Positions 1 through 7,894 of a DNA stretch of 62,517 nucleotides are shown here, one piece after another (within the stretch, counting starts at the first letter, position 1; each line of letters starts with the position of its first letter). The notes under the pieces are model-generated. The model was not told where the DNA came from and searched no databases. It worked only from the letters and a program-made list of their open reading frames with translations. Both the position numbers and the translations under genes were made by a program. This DNA comes from Betaproteobacteria bacterium (GTDB lineage: Bacteria; Pseudomonadota; Gammaproteobacteria; Burkholderiales; Burkholderiaceae_C), in NCBI GenBank assembly GCA_016868205.1, contig VGHR01000003.1:1-62517 (forward strand). Direction: 5' to 3'.

Positions 1-567
1 GCCTTGCACCTGGCCGAGCAACTGGTGATTGGTGAGCTGGCGATATCGCCGCAGGCCATAGAGCGTTTGATCAGGCGCTGCGTCGATGAGCTCGACGCGC
101 CACGGGGAACCCCCGTACGAATCGAACTGCACCCTGACGATCTCGGACCCTTGCAGGAGTGGATGGCTTCCTTATCCGCGGGGGGCGAGGGAGTGCCTCA
201 AGCCAAGGCGCCGCCTTGGATCTTGAAGGCCAATGCCACTGTGTTGCCCGGCAGTGTCAGAGCGAGCGCCAACGATGCCATGATCACTGACTTGATTGAG
301 CACCGCCTGGAGGCCATGGCCCGCCAGTTATTGCAGGTGCCCGCCAGTGCGCGGACCCAGTCGGCCTTTAAACCTGAGCGACTGGTGGCTCGACGCGCTG
401 AGGTCTCGCAGGTGCTCGATGCCCAGCCGCGCATGTCCGAGTCGCCGCGCGGGGGGCGTTTTGCGCCGGTCATCGATGCCGATGCATCGCCCATCGCGGG
501 CGCGTCGACGGGCGATACAAGCCCGGGCGCGACGGCCGAGGGCGCGGATGAGGGGGAGACCCCGTGA
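1..567 (+). CDS. fliH: Flagellar assembly protein FliH, C-terminal part
   Basis: The reading frame is open from the first base, so the gene begins upstream of the window. About 188 codons remain. FliH is the stator-like regulator of the export ATPase FliI in the flagellar type III secretion apparatus at the cytoplasmic face of the basal body. The central part has the expected amphipathic FliH/HrpE composition (a stretch with RLIRRCVDELDA and VRIELHPDDLGPL, typical of the YscL/FliH C-terminal domain). The tail is Ala/Gly/Pro-rich and acidic. Identification rests on this resemblance plus fliI and fliJ directly downstream. The stop TGA overlaps an ATG at 567 that opens a 17-codon ORF rather than fliI itself. 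Confidence 0.85.
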   Translation, partial: ALHLAEQLVIGELAISPQAIERLIRRCVDELDAPRGTPVRIELHPDDLGPLQEWMASLSAGGEGVPQAKAPPWILKANATVLPGSVRASANDAMITDLIEHRLEAMARQLLQVPASARTQSAFKPERLVARRAEVSQVLDAQPRMSESPRGGRFAPVIDADASPIAGASTGDTSPGATAEGADEGETP

Positions 568-620
568 TGAACATGCCATGCCACAGCCGCGAGGGTGCGG
601 CTTCCCGGGTGGACTCATGA
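567..620 (+). other. 17-codon bridging ORF between fliH and fliI
   Basis: An ATG overlaps the fliH stop (TGATG) and opens the peptide MNMPCHSREGAASRVDS. Its own TGA at 618-620 overlaps the ATG of fliI at 617 (ATGA). The middle of the ORF is made of a REP-like repeat (585-606). It could pass ribosomes from fliH to fliI by translational coupling where no good Shine-Dalgarno sequence precedes fliI. Whether the peptide has any role of its own is unknown, and chance overlap is possible. Confidence 0.35.
585..606 (-). repeat. REP-like repeat, Y type, truncated copy
   Basis: The segment AGCCGCGAGGGTGCGGCT is an inverted stem shared with the repeat at 12954-12979 and, in opposite orientation, 8372-8397. 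The flanking TGTGGGAGC head is only partly preserved here (CCC). It sits at the fliH-fliI junction, an unusual place for such a repeat because it lies inside a translated operon. Confidence 0.55.
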
Positions 621-1948
621 TTGCTTTTGCTGACGAAGTCGAGCGCAAGATCGCTGCCATACGCGTCTGCGAACCTGAGCGCTGCGGAACGCTGGTTCGG
701 CTGGTGGGACTGCGCTTGGAGGCTCGCGGCATTATGGCCCCGGTGGGGACCTGCTGTGAGGTCATGGGCCGGGGCGGTCATCGGCTTGAGGCTGAGGTGG
801 TCGGCTTCCAGGACAAGACACTTTTTCTGATGCCCTACACCGATCCGGTGGGCGTTGCGCCGGGTGCTTCGGTGCGCATCATGCCGGGCGCCGGTGAGGT
901 CTGTCTGGGCGATGAATTGCTCGGGCGGGTGATCGATGGTCGGGGCAATCCTCTGGACGGATTGCCTGCGCCCCAGTGCGACAGCCATCTCTCGATGGCC
1001 GGGCTGCCCGTCAATCCGATGGAGCGCGGTCCGATCAATCGGGCCCTGGATGTGGGCGTGAAGGCCATCAACGGCTTGCTCACGCTCGGGCGCGGCCAGC
1101 GCATTGGCCTGGTGGCAGGCTCTGGCGTGGGCAAAAGTGTGCTGATGGGCATGCTTACCCGATTCACCGAAGCCGAGGTGGTGGTGATTGGCCTGATTGG
1201 GGAGCGCGGCCGCGAAGTACAGGCCTTCATCCAGGAGACCTTGGGGGCCGAAGGACTGGCCAAAGCTGTGGTGGTGGCTTCGCCGGCCAATGTCTCGCCA
1301 GTGCTGCGGCTCAAGGCCGCCCAGATGACACACCTCATCGCCGAATATTTTCGCGACCAAGGCAAGGATGTACTGATGCTGGTGGACAGCCTCACCCGGG
1401 TGGCCCACGCGCGGCGCGAGGTGGGCCTGGCCATTGGTGAGCCGCCCACTGCCAAGGGTTACCCGCCGTCGGTGTTTGGCCTGCTGCCCAGCCTGATCGA
1501 GCGGGCCGGACCCGGTCGACATGGCCATGGGTCCATCACGGCCATTTACACCGTTCTGGCCGAGGGCGACGATGCGCAGGATCCGATTGTTGATATCGCC
1601 CGCGCCTCGCTTGATGGCCAGGTCATGCTTTCACGCAAGTTGGCCGATGCCGCTCACTACCCGGCCATCGATCTGAATGGATCGATTTCGCGTCTGATGC
1701 AGACCCTGCTCGGCCCCGAAGACCTGAAGCTTGCCAATCGATTCCGGCGGCTGTGGTCGCTGTATCAGCAGAATGTCGATCTGATTCAGGTCGGGGCTTA
1801 TGAGGCGGGTAGCAACCCTGAACTCGATGAGGCGATACGGCTGCGGCCCGCCATGGAAAACTTTTTGCGGCAAGACATGCACCTGGGTGAATCTGACCCG
1901 ACCACCCGCGACAGTCTGCGGCGCTTGATGAGCGACTCCACACCATGA
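617..1948 (+). CDS. fliI: Flagellum-specific ATP synthase FliI
   Basis: ATPase that energises export through the flagellar type III secretion gate, related to the F1 beta subunit. The product is about 443 residues, the normal FliI length. Visible motifs are the Walker A loop GSGVGKS near residue 170, GLIGERGREVQ, MLVDSLTRVAHARREV (Walker B region), and the type III ATPase signature PTAKGYPPSVFGLLPSL. I chose ATG 617 (MIAFADEVERK) because homologues begin close to here. An in-frame ATG at 578 would add residues encoded by a REP-like repeat. The start has no strong ribosome binding site. The 3' end overlaps fliJ by four bases. Confidence 0.95.
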   Translation: MIAFADEVERKIAAIRVCEPERCGTLVRLVGLRLEARGIMAPVGTCCEVMGRGGHRLEAEVVGFQDKTLFLMPYTDPVGVAPGASVRIMPGAGEVCLGDELLGRVIDGRGNPLDGLPAPQCDSHLSMAGLPVNPMERGPINRALDVGVKAINGLLTLGRGQRIGLVAGSGVGKSVLMGMLTRFTEAEVVVIGLIGERGREVQAFIQETLGAEGLAKAVVVASPANVSPVLRLKAAQMTHLIAEYFRDQGKDVLMLVDSLTRVAHARREVGLAIGEPPTAKGYPPSVFGLLPSLIERAGPGRHGHGSITAIYTVLAEGDDAQDPIVDIARASLDGQVMLSRKLADAAHYPAIDLNGSISRLMQTLLGPEDLKLANRFRRLWSLYQQNVDLIQVGAYEAGSNPELDEAIRLRPAMENFLRQDMHLGESDPTTRDSLRRLMSDSTP

Positions 1949-2391
1949 ATCAAGTTCGATCCTGCTGGGGCGTTTTGCAAGACAAGGCGCAAGAAGAGGT
2001 GGCCCGTATCCAGGCCGAATTGGCCTTGCTGCGTGATCGCCTGCAGTCGCTGCAAGCGACCCGTCAGCGCTTGCTCAAGCTTCATGAGGACTACGCGCGT
2101 CCTCCGCAGGCGGGCACGGTGAGCACCGGGATGGTCGAGACGCTCAACCGCCGGCAGTTTGCCGACCAGTTGCTGACGCTGGTGGACCGGGTGGACAAAG
2201 ACATTGCCCAAGTGGAGGCGGCTCAGGCCAAGGCTCGCGCCGGCTTGGTGGCAGCTGAGCGGGAGCGCCTGAAGATGCAATCGCTGCAGGAGCATGATCA
2301 GCGTCAGGTGCGCGAGAGTCAGGCCCGGCGTGAGCGCCGTCAGCTCGATGAACTGGGCACCCTGCGTTATCAACATGGGGGCGGACGATGA
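1945..2391 (+). CDS. fliJ: Flagellar FliJ protein
   Basis: Short, highly charged protein of 148 residues made almost entirely of two long heptad-type helices (for example DKAQEEVARIQAELALLRDRLQ and AERERLKMQSLQEHDQRQV in part), as expected for the FliJ coiled coil. FliJ inserts into the FliI hexamer like the gamma subunit of ATP synthase and assists chaperone recycling. Its ATG overlaps the fliI stop (ATGA), so the two are translationally coupled. Assignment is from length, helical composition and position after fliI; FliJ sequences are poorly conserved. Confidence 0.85.
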   Translation: MNQVRSCWGVLQDKAQEEVARIQAELALLRDRLQSLQATRQRLLKLHEDYARPPQAGTVSTGMVETLNRRQFADQLLTLVDRVDKDIAQVEAAQAKARAGLVAAERERLKMQSLQEHDQRQVRESQARRERRQLDELGTLRYQHGGGR

Positions 2392-2471
2392 GCGCCTCAA
2401 AGTCAGTCGCGGCCTTGAATTGGCCGCAGAACAGCCGGGTCTATCGGGCCCTGCCTAGAATTTCGGAGTGA
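2388..2471 (+). other. 27-codon ORF overlapping the fliJ stop
   Basis: ATG at 2388 overlaps the fliJ TGA (ATGA) and opens a peptide beginning MSASKSVAALNWPQNSRVYR that ends at 2471, two bases before the next ATG. In many operons fliK follows fliJ at this point. This could be a remnant fliK start, a coupling leader, or chance. No domain is recognisable. Confidence 0.3.
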
Positions 2472-2473
2472 TC

Positions 2474-2614
2474 ATGCGCTTTAGAGACCTTTGGATCCTC
2501 AGTGCAGTGGTGATCGTTCTCGGAGGCTTTTTCGGTCGACCCGCGTCCGTTAATGCATTCAAGTTTCATGCGCTCGAGTCGAATCCCCGATATCTCGTGG
2601 TATCTCCATCATGA
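2474..2614 (+). CDS. Small putative exported or membrane peptide (46 aa)
   Basis: Begins MRFRDLWILSAVVIVLGG and continues to a SVNAF segment, so it has a charged start, a hydrophobic helix and a possible signal-peptidase site, followed by a short polar tail. A good ribosome binding site (CGGAG) lies six bases before the ATG. Its TGA overlaps the ATG of the following gene (ATGA), suggesting translational coupling to the carbonic-anhydrase-like protein. I do not recognise a family. The peptide may be real or may act only as a coupled leader. Confidence 0.5.
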   Translation: MRFRDLWILSAVVIVLGGFFGRPASVNAFKFHALESNPRYLVVSPS

Positions 2615-3942
2615 AGCGCACGATTTTCGATGCCCTCCTCGTCATAGCCCTGGTCGCCGCTGGCGCCCTGGGCTGGCTGCGCTATCAAGCCGGGGCGGGG
2701 GCGGCTGCGCAGGCGGCCGAGGTCGCTCCCCAGGCTGCCGCTGCGGTGACCAAGCTGAGCGATACCGAAAAGCAACTGGAGTCCATCCAGGCCGATCTCG
2801 AGCCCTTGCGTAAGAAGGCCGGGCAGTTGCTGGTCTACCGGTCGGCCTTGGCCAACGGCGAGGTGCTGCGCGACCTGGAATCGGTCTATCGCAAGGAAAA
2901 ATCGGCGCTCAGCCCTGAGCGCGAGGCGGGGCTGGGGGCGATCCGCATGTTGACCAAAGGCGGAGCGGATCCGGCAGCGGTCGAGGCTTACCGCCGCGCC
3001 CTGGATACGGCTGACTGGGGCACCCGCAAGAGCTTGATTTGCGCTGCGCAAAACGCGCTCGCCTCGGCCGGGCAGAAGATCGAGGTGATTTCCAGCTGCC
3101 AGCAGGCGCTGGCCAGAGCGCCGGCGAGCGACAAAGGCCCTCAGCAGGCCGAGGCTGGCAAAGCGGCCGAAGCGGGCGCAGCGTCTGAGCCCGCCAAGGC
3201 GGCCGAAGAGGCCCCCAAGACCCTGGCCGAACGCCGCCTGGACGACGCAACCCGCAAAGCGGATCCGAAACCGGGCAGTAGTCTGCCGCCCTGGTCGTTC
3301 GAGGGGGACTTGGGCCCCGATTTTTGGGGTGAGCGTTATGCCATGTGCGGACGCGGTCGCAGCCAGTCGCCGATCAACATTGCCGGTCCGGTGCTGCGGG
3401 TCAAGTACGAGCTGATTCACGACTACCGCGCTGGCCCGCTGGCGGTGCTCAACGATGGTCGTACCTTGCATGTCAATGTGGCGCCCGGCAGCCGTATGCG
3501 CATTGATAGCCTGCCCTACGAGCTGGTGAGCCTGACCTTCCAGAGGCCGGCGGGTGAGCAAATCGACGGCAAGACCTTCCCCATGGGCATTCATTTCCTG
3601 CATCGCGATCTCAACGGCAAGTTGGTGACCGTTGTGGTTCTGATGCGCGAGGGTAACGAGAATCCGGGTATCAAGCAGATCTGGGCCAATGCCCCCAAGT
3701 CGGAGGGGCCGGAGGTCAAGCCCGAGGGTTTGCGCTTTGATCCGGCCAACCTGCTGCCGCGCGACATGAAGTTCTTTCTGTACGACGGCTCGCTCTCAAC
3801 GCCGCCGTGTACCGAGAACATGCGCTACTACATCTTGCGCGAGCCGATCAATATTTCCCGCGATCAGATTCTGCAGTTTCCCTTCAAGATCAGCTCGCGT
3901 CCGGTGCAGCCACAAAACGGCCGCCCGATTTCGGCTAACTGA
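2611..3942 (+). CDS. Membrane-anchored coiled-coil protein with a carbonic anhydrase-related domain
   Basis: 443 residues. Order: N-terminal signal anchor (residues 5-25), coiled coil (about 45-82), a conserved unknown region shared with the next gene (about 84-166, ending in two cysteines), an Ala/Glu/Lys/Pro linker (about 167-228), then an alpha-carbonic-anhydrase fold (about 229-443) with RSQSPINI and GSLSTPPCTENMRYY. Cys246 and Cys400 occupy the family disulfide positions, fitting periplasmic location. The zinc site is damaged: where active enzymes have FHFHxPSE this protein has LTFQRPAGE, so two histidines are Thr309 and Gln311; only His328 remains. By family knowledge it should not hydrate CO2, and may bind or scaffold instead. 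Coupled to the ORF upstream and 14 bases from its paralogue downstream. Confidence 0.85.
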   Translation: MKRTIFDALLVIALVAAGALGWLRYQAGAGAAAQAAEVAPQAAAAVTKLSDTEKQLESIQADLEPLRKKAGQLLVYRSALANGEVLRDLESVYRKEKSALSPEREAGLGAIRMLTKGGADPAAVEAYRRALDTADWGTRKSLICAAQNALASAGQKIEVISSCQQALARAPASDKGPQQAEAGKAAEAGAASEPAKAAEEAPKTLAERRLDDATRKADPKPGSSLPPWSFEGDLGPDFWGERYAMCGRGRSQSPINIAGPVLRVKYELIHDYRAGPLAVLNDGRTLHVNVAPGSRMRIDSLPYELVSLTFQRPAGEQIDGKTFPMGIHFLHRDLNGKLVTVVVLMREGNENPGIKQIWANAPKSEGPEVKPEGLRFDPANLLPRDMKFFLYDGSLSTPPCTENMRYYILREPINISRDQILQFPFKISSRPVQPQNGRPISAN

Positions 3943-3956
3943 AAGAGGCCGGGACC

Positions 3957-4502
3957 ATGAAGCGTCTGATTCTCGAAGTGGTTTTGCTCATTGCGCTGGC
4001 TGCCGCAGGCCCGTATGTCTGGTATCTGCATAACAAGGTCGGCGCCGATACCGAGAAGGTTGAAACCATGACCACGCGCGGCCAGGAGGCCGAGAAGAAG
4101 CTCGAGGAAGCCACGCAGGCCCTTGAGCAGGCTCAGCGCGAGGTTGAGCCGCTGCGCTTGCAGGCGCAGCAGTTGCAGGCTCTACGCGCTTCCCTGGAGT
4201 CCGGGGTGAGCCTGAAGGACCTGGAGGCCGTCTACACCAAAGAAAAATCCCTCAGCCCGGAGCGGCACCTCGGGCTGGGCGTGCTGCGCCTGTTGACGAC
4301 CGGTCAGGCCGATGCTGCGACCGTCGACTCCCTCAAGAAGGCGATGACCGCATCCGACTGGGGCAGCCGCAAGCAAGTCATCTGCGCGGCGCAAAACGCG
4401 CTGGTCTTCGGTGGCCAGAAATTCGAGGTGATGGCCGAGTGCAAGCCTCAGGTGGCCGCGCCGGCTGCGCCCGAGCCCACAGAAAAGAAAGCCGGCGGCT
4501 AA
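3957..4502 (+). CDS. Paralogous membrane-anchored coiled-coil protein, unknown domain
   Basis: 181 residues: N-terminal signal anchor (MKRLILEVVLLIALAAAG), a coiled coil rich in Glu/Gln (about residues 32-80), then a region of about 80 residues (83-161) matching the same region of the upstream protein: DLEAVYTKEKSLSPER, GLGVLRLLTTGQADAATV, DWGSRKQVICAAQNAL, GQKFEVMAEC. A Pro/Ala/Lys tail ends the protein; there is no anhydrase domain. The two genes probably arose by tandem duplication followed by gain or loss of the C-terminal domain. Both conserved cysteines are kept. No family name is known to me. Ribosome binding site GAAAGAGG precedes the ATG. Confidence 0.8.
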   Translation: MKRLILEVVLLIALAAAGPYVWYLHNKVGADTEKVETMTTRGQEAEKKLEEATQALEQAQREVEPLRLQAQQLQALRASLESGVSLKDLEAVYTKEKSLSPERHLGLGVLRLLTTGQADAATVDSLKKAMTASDWGSRKQVICAAQNALVFGGQKFEVMAECKPQVAAPAAPEPTEKKAGG

Positions 4503-4551
4503 GGGCGCGGGCACCCAACCCTTGGGTGCTGACTGCTGTGCCGCTGGGCCT

Positions 4552-5355
4552 TCAGGTCCAGGCCGCCAGATAGTCCTGCCAGTGTGGCTCGGCGGGGGCC
4601 AGTTGGTCCAGGCTTGTCTTGATGAAATCGATCTCCTGCTGATACTGCGCCTCCAGAAGCACGCCGCGCATTTTCTGGAAGCGGCAATACAGCAGGTAGG
4701 TGTTCATGACATCGGTTTCGCAATAGCGGCGAATGTCTTCGAGCTGGCCTTTTTGGTAGGCGTCAAAGACGGCCGATCCATCCATGCCCAGTTTGCCCGG
4801 GAAGCCGCACAGTTTGGCCAGGGCATCCAGGGGCGCATTGTTGCGGGGGGTGTACATGGCCAGCAGGTCCATCAGGTCCAGGTGGCGCATGTGGTAACGG
4901 CTGATGTAGTTGTTCCACTTGAAGTCGCGGCTGTTGTGGTCGCCACCGTCTCCCATGTCCCAGTATTTGCTTGCCACCACCCCGTGCTTGAGACCCCGGT
5001 AGTGCAGGACGGGCAGATCAAAGCCGCCCCCATTCCAGCTCACCAGTTGAGGGGCGTGTTTTTCCAAGGCGTTGAAGAAGGTCTGGATGATGCGCCCTTC
5101 CTGGCTGTGTCCCTCGGCCTCGCGGTCCACAAAAGAATGCACCCGCAATCCTTCGGCATTGCGGTAGACGCAGGAGATGACCAGCACGCGCTGCAAATGC
5201 AGGGGGACAAAGTCGCTCTTGCCTTCGGCAATCCGGGCTGCTTTCCAGGTGGCATGGGCCTTGGCGTCATCGTCGCCGTCGATCATGCCCAGAGCCCGCA
5301 TGCCGGCAAGATCGGGGATCGATTCGATGTCAAACACCATCACAGGCCAGCTCAT
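4552..5355 (-). CDS. Predicted PolB-like 3'-5' exonuclease
   Basis: 267 residues. The DEDD exonuclease motifs are present: VMVFDIESIPD at the N-terminus (Exo I), LVSWNGGGFDLPVLHYR (Exo II) and DIRRYCETDVMNTYLLYCR (Exo III). The protein matches the family described as a predicted 3'-5' exonuclease related to the exonuclease domain of DNA polymerase B. Substrate and role are not established. The ATG at 5355 has a clear AAGGAG seven bases upstream. A longer open frame continues upstream antisense to rlmD but lacks exonuclease features, so I excluded it. It is divergent from rlmD, about 90 bases away. Confidence 0.88.
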   Translation of the reverse strand: MSWPVMVFDIESIPDLAGMRALGMIDGDDDAKAHATWKAARIAEGKSDFVPLHLQRVLVISCVYRNAEGLRVHSFVDREAEGHSQEGRIIQTFFNALEKHAPQLVSWNGGGFDLPVLHYRGLKHGVVASKYWDMGDGGDHNSRDFKWNNYISRYHMRHLDLMDLLAMYTPRNNAPLDALAKLCGFPGKLGMDGSAVFDAYQKGQLEDIRRYCETDVMNTYLLYCRFQKMRGVLLEAQYQQEIDFIKTSLDQLAPAEPHWQDYLAAWT

Positions 5356-5445
5356 GGTTGCTCCTTTCAGTAGGGGCTGCAAGGATACCTGTACTGCCGC
5401 GGGGATGGAACTGGGTCTGGCGTTGCGGGCTGAGACAATGACGGG

Positions 5446-6918
5446 ATGAGTGAAAGACTTTCCGTGCAGCCTGATGTGCTGTTTGTCGAGTCCCTGGACA
5501 TGGATGCCCAGGGTATCGCCCACCGGCCCGATGGCAAGGTGGTGTTTTTGGAGGGGGCTTTGCCGTTTGAACAGGTCACGGCCAGAGTCACGCGCAGCAA
5601 GCCCAGTTTCGACAAGGCCACGGTCGACGATATCTTGCACGAGTCCTCGCAGCGGGTTCGGCCCGCCTGTCCGCACTTTGGTCTGCACCAGGGCGCTTGC
5701 GGAGGGTGCAAGATGCAGCATCTGCACAGCAGTGCCCAGGTGGCCGTCAAGCAGCGCGTGCTGGAGGACAACTTTGCACATCTGGGCAAGATCTCTGCCG
5801 AGCGCTGGTTGCGACCGATTGAGGGGCCGGCCTGGCATTACCGGTTTCGCGCCCGTCTGTCGGTGCGCTATGTGCGCAAGAAAGACACGGTGCTGGTGGG
5901 ATTTCACGAGCGCAAGAGCCAGTATGTGGCCGATATGCGGCAGTGCCCGGTGTTGCCGGCCAATGTGAGCCGGATGCTCGAGCCTTTGCGCGAGTTGATC
6001 GGCTCTTTGCAGGCGCGTGAAACCTGCCCGCAGATCGAGCTCGCCTGCGGGCTGTTCGAGGGCCAGCAGATCACCGCCCTGGTGCTGCGGCATCTCGAGC
6101 CTCTGGCTACCCCGGATGCGGACCGCTTGCGTGGTTTTGCCGCGCAATGGCCCGGGGTGCAGTGGTGGTTGCAGCCCAAGGGGCCCGACACTGTGCACCG
6201 ACTGGATGAGGCGGTACCCCCCCTGGTGTATGAGTTGCCAGAGTTCGGTGTCGTGATGCCCTTCAAGCCCACCGATTTCACTCAGGTCAATCCACACATT
6301 AATCGGGTGCTGGTGCAGAGGGCTTTGCAGTGGCTTGATGTGCAGCCCGATGAGCGGGTGGCCGACTGGTTTTGTGGGCTGGGCAACTTCACCCTGCCAT
6401 TGGCCACGCGCGCTCGCGAGGTTGTGGGCGTGGAGGGCAGCCCCGCTTTGGTCCAGCGGGCGCAGGAAAACCTTCGGTTCAATCAGCAACGCAGGCAGGC
6501 CGAGGGTTTGTCTCCGCTGAGTCCAGCGCAATTTGTGGCGCGCAATCTTTTTGAAATGAGCCCTGAGTTGCTGGCCTGCGATCCGCCGGCCGATAAGTGG
6601 CTGGTCGATCCGCCGCGCGAGGGCGCTTTTGAACTTTTCAAGTCGCTGGCAGCCTTGCATCCGCAGGGCTCGGCACGCGCCCGGGTCAACCGGGACGGGC
6701 AGAAAACCGAGGACTTTGTGATTGCGCCGGTAGCGCCACCGCCGGGTTGGTCGGCACCGCGTCGAATTGTGTATGTCAGCTGCAATCCTGCCACCTTGGC
6801 GCGCGATGCGGCGGTGCTGGTGCGGGAGGCCGGTTATCGCTGCGTGGCCGCGGGGGTGGTCAATATGTTTCCGCACACCGCCCATGTGGAGAGCCTGGCG
6901 GTTTTTGTGCGGCCATGA
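5446..6918 (+). CDS. rlmD: 23S rRNA (uracil-1939-C5)-methyltransferase RlmD
   Basis: 490 residues. An N-terminal TRAM domain (about 8-65) is followed by the iron-sulfur cysteines [17 protein letters not shown], then a Rossmann methyltransferase domain with [16 protein letters not shown] and the C-terminal [10 protein letters not shown] segment holding the catalytic cysteine. This is the RlmD (RumA) architecture, which adds C5 methyl groups to U1939 of 23S rRNA using S-adenosylmethionine. An insertion of about 25 residues between [13 protein letters not shown] and IVYVSCNP carries polar sequence ([15 protein letters not shown]) and is common in betaproteobacterial forms. The gene ends just before a symmetrical terminator shared with the convergent gene. 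Confidence 0.95.
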   Translation: MSERLSVQPDVLFVESLDMDAQGIAHRPDGKVVFLEGALPFEQVTARVTRSKPSFDKATVDDILHESSQRVRPACPHFGLHQGACGGCKMQHLHSSAQVAVKQRVLEDNFAHLGKISAERWLRPIEGPAWHYRFRARLSVRYVRKKDTVLVGFHERKSQYVADMRQCPVLPANVSRMLEPLRELIGSLQARETCPQIELACGLFEGQQITALVLRHLEPLATPDADRLRGFAAQWPGVQWWLQPKGPDTVHRLDEAVPPLVYELPEFGVVMPFKPTDFTQVNPHINRVLVQRALQWLDVQPDERVADWFCGLGNFTLPLATRAREVVGVEGSPALVQRAQENLRFNQQRRQAEGLSPLSPAQFVARNLFEMSPELLACDPPADKWLVDPPREGAFELFKSLAALHPQGSARARVNRDGQKTEDFVIAPVAPPPGWSAPRRIVYVSCNPATLARDAAVLVREAGYRCVAAGVVNMFPHTAHVESLAVFVRP

Positions 6919-6919
6919 A

Positions 6920-6941
6920 AAAGGGACCCGAGGGTCCCTTT
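6920..6941. terminator. Bidirectional intrinsic terminator
   Basis: AAAGGGACCC and GGGTCCCTTT form a perfect ten-base inverted repeat, with A and T runs at its ends. It lies between the convergent rlmD and Bax-inhibitor genes and can stop transcription from both sides. Confidence 0.8.
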
Positions 6942-6960
6942 GAAGGCGTCAGTCTCAGGC

Positions 6961-7653
6961 TCAGTCGCGGTCGCCACCAAAGATGCCCAGCAGGGACAAC
7001 AGGCTCTGGAAGACATTGAACAGGCTTAGGTAGATGCCCAGGGTGGCGGTGATGTAGTTGGTCTCGCCGCCGTCGACGATGCGCTTGAGGTCATAGAGGA
7101 TGAAGGCCGAGAAGATGCCCACGGCCATCATGCTGATGACGATCATGCCGGTGGACGACCCCACAAAGACATTGATGATGGCGCCAACCATCAGGACGAG
7201 GGCTCCGACCATCAGCCATTTGCCCATGCCGGAGAGGTCGCGCTTGATCACGGTGGACAAGCTGGCCATCAGCACAAAAACACCGGCTGTGCCACCAAAG
7301 GCGGTGATGATCAGGTCGCTCCCGTTCTTCATGCCCAGCACCGAGGCCAGCAGCCGGGAGAGCATCAAGCCCATGAAGAAAGTGAAGGCCAGCAGAACCG
7401 GGACGCCAGCGGCGGAGTTCTTGGTTTTTTCGATGGCAAACATGAAGCCGAAAGCGCCGCCTAGGAAGACCAGCAGGCCGACGATACCGCCCAGGGAAGC
7501 GGTGATTCCGGTCGCAACTCCGAGCCAGGCCCCCATCACGGTGGGCACCATGCTCAGGGCCAGCAGCCAATAGGTGTTGCGAAGTACGCGATTGCGTTCG
7601 GCGGCTGAGGGCAGCGAACTGGCGTAATCGAGGGTTTGGTAGGGTTGGTTCAT
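6961..7653 (-). CDS. Bax inhibitor-1/YccA family membrane protein
   Basis: 230 residues with seven predicted membrane helices, starting at about residue 28 (NTYWLLALSMVPTVMGAWLG). Family features include the N-terminal RNRVLRNTY segment and the C-terminal YDLKRIVDGGETNYI followed by ATLGIYLSLFNVFQSLL, characteristic of the YccA/YbhL branch of the TMBIM family. In E. coli YccA modulates FtsH; members are also linked to calcium leak. The bacterial function here is only inferred. It has its own promoter region upstream (7654-7890) and no partner genes. Confidence 0.93.
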   Translation of the reverse strand: MNQPYQTLDYASSLPSAAERNRVLRNTYWLLALSMVPTVMGAWLGVATGITASLGGIVGLLVFLGGAFGFMFAIEKTKNSAAGVPVLLAFTFFMGLMLSRLLASVLGMKNGSDLIITAFGGTAGVFVLMASLSTVIKRDLSGMGKWLMVGALVLMVGAIINVFVGSSTGMIVISMMAVGIFSAFILYDLKRIVDGGETNYITATLGIYLSLFNVFQSLLSLLGIFGGDRD

Positions 7654-7894
7654 TCGGATCTCCTTGAAATCCCGGTCAGGGAAACGATGGACGCCTCTAG
7701 GCGCCCGGATCGGTCTGTCCGCAGGACGGATTTTAGGGACGACAGCGAAAAGTCAAGAGCTTCCTATTTTTTGTATGGGAATCGGCCGCACGGCTGCGAG
7801 CGCGAGCGAGCAGGCCGGCTGAGCTTTCTTTGGGGTACGGCGGGCGGCGCTACACTGCGGGCCTTTTGTTGTCCTTGCCCAGAGCGCAGTGCCC

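Noticed and set aside
470..1528. Long open frame antisense to fliI (about 350 codons)
   Set aside because: It lacks recognisable domains, is low-complexity in His/Gln/Arg, and is the expected mirror of a GC-rich gene. The same applies to 4522-5373 (+), 8690-9484 (+), 15160-16275 (-), 27736-29205 (-), 44956-46974 (-), 46977-48158 (-) and 49029-50558 (-).
5356..6885. N-terminal 500-codon extension of the PolB-like exonuclease
   Set aside because: The frame is open but antisense to rlmD, has no domain similarity, and a strong AAGGAG precedes the ATG at 5355.
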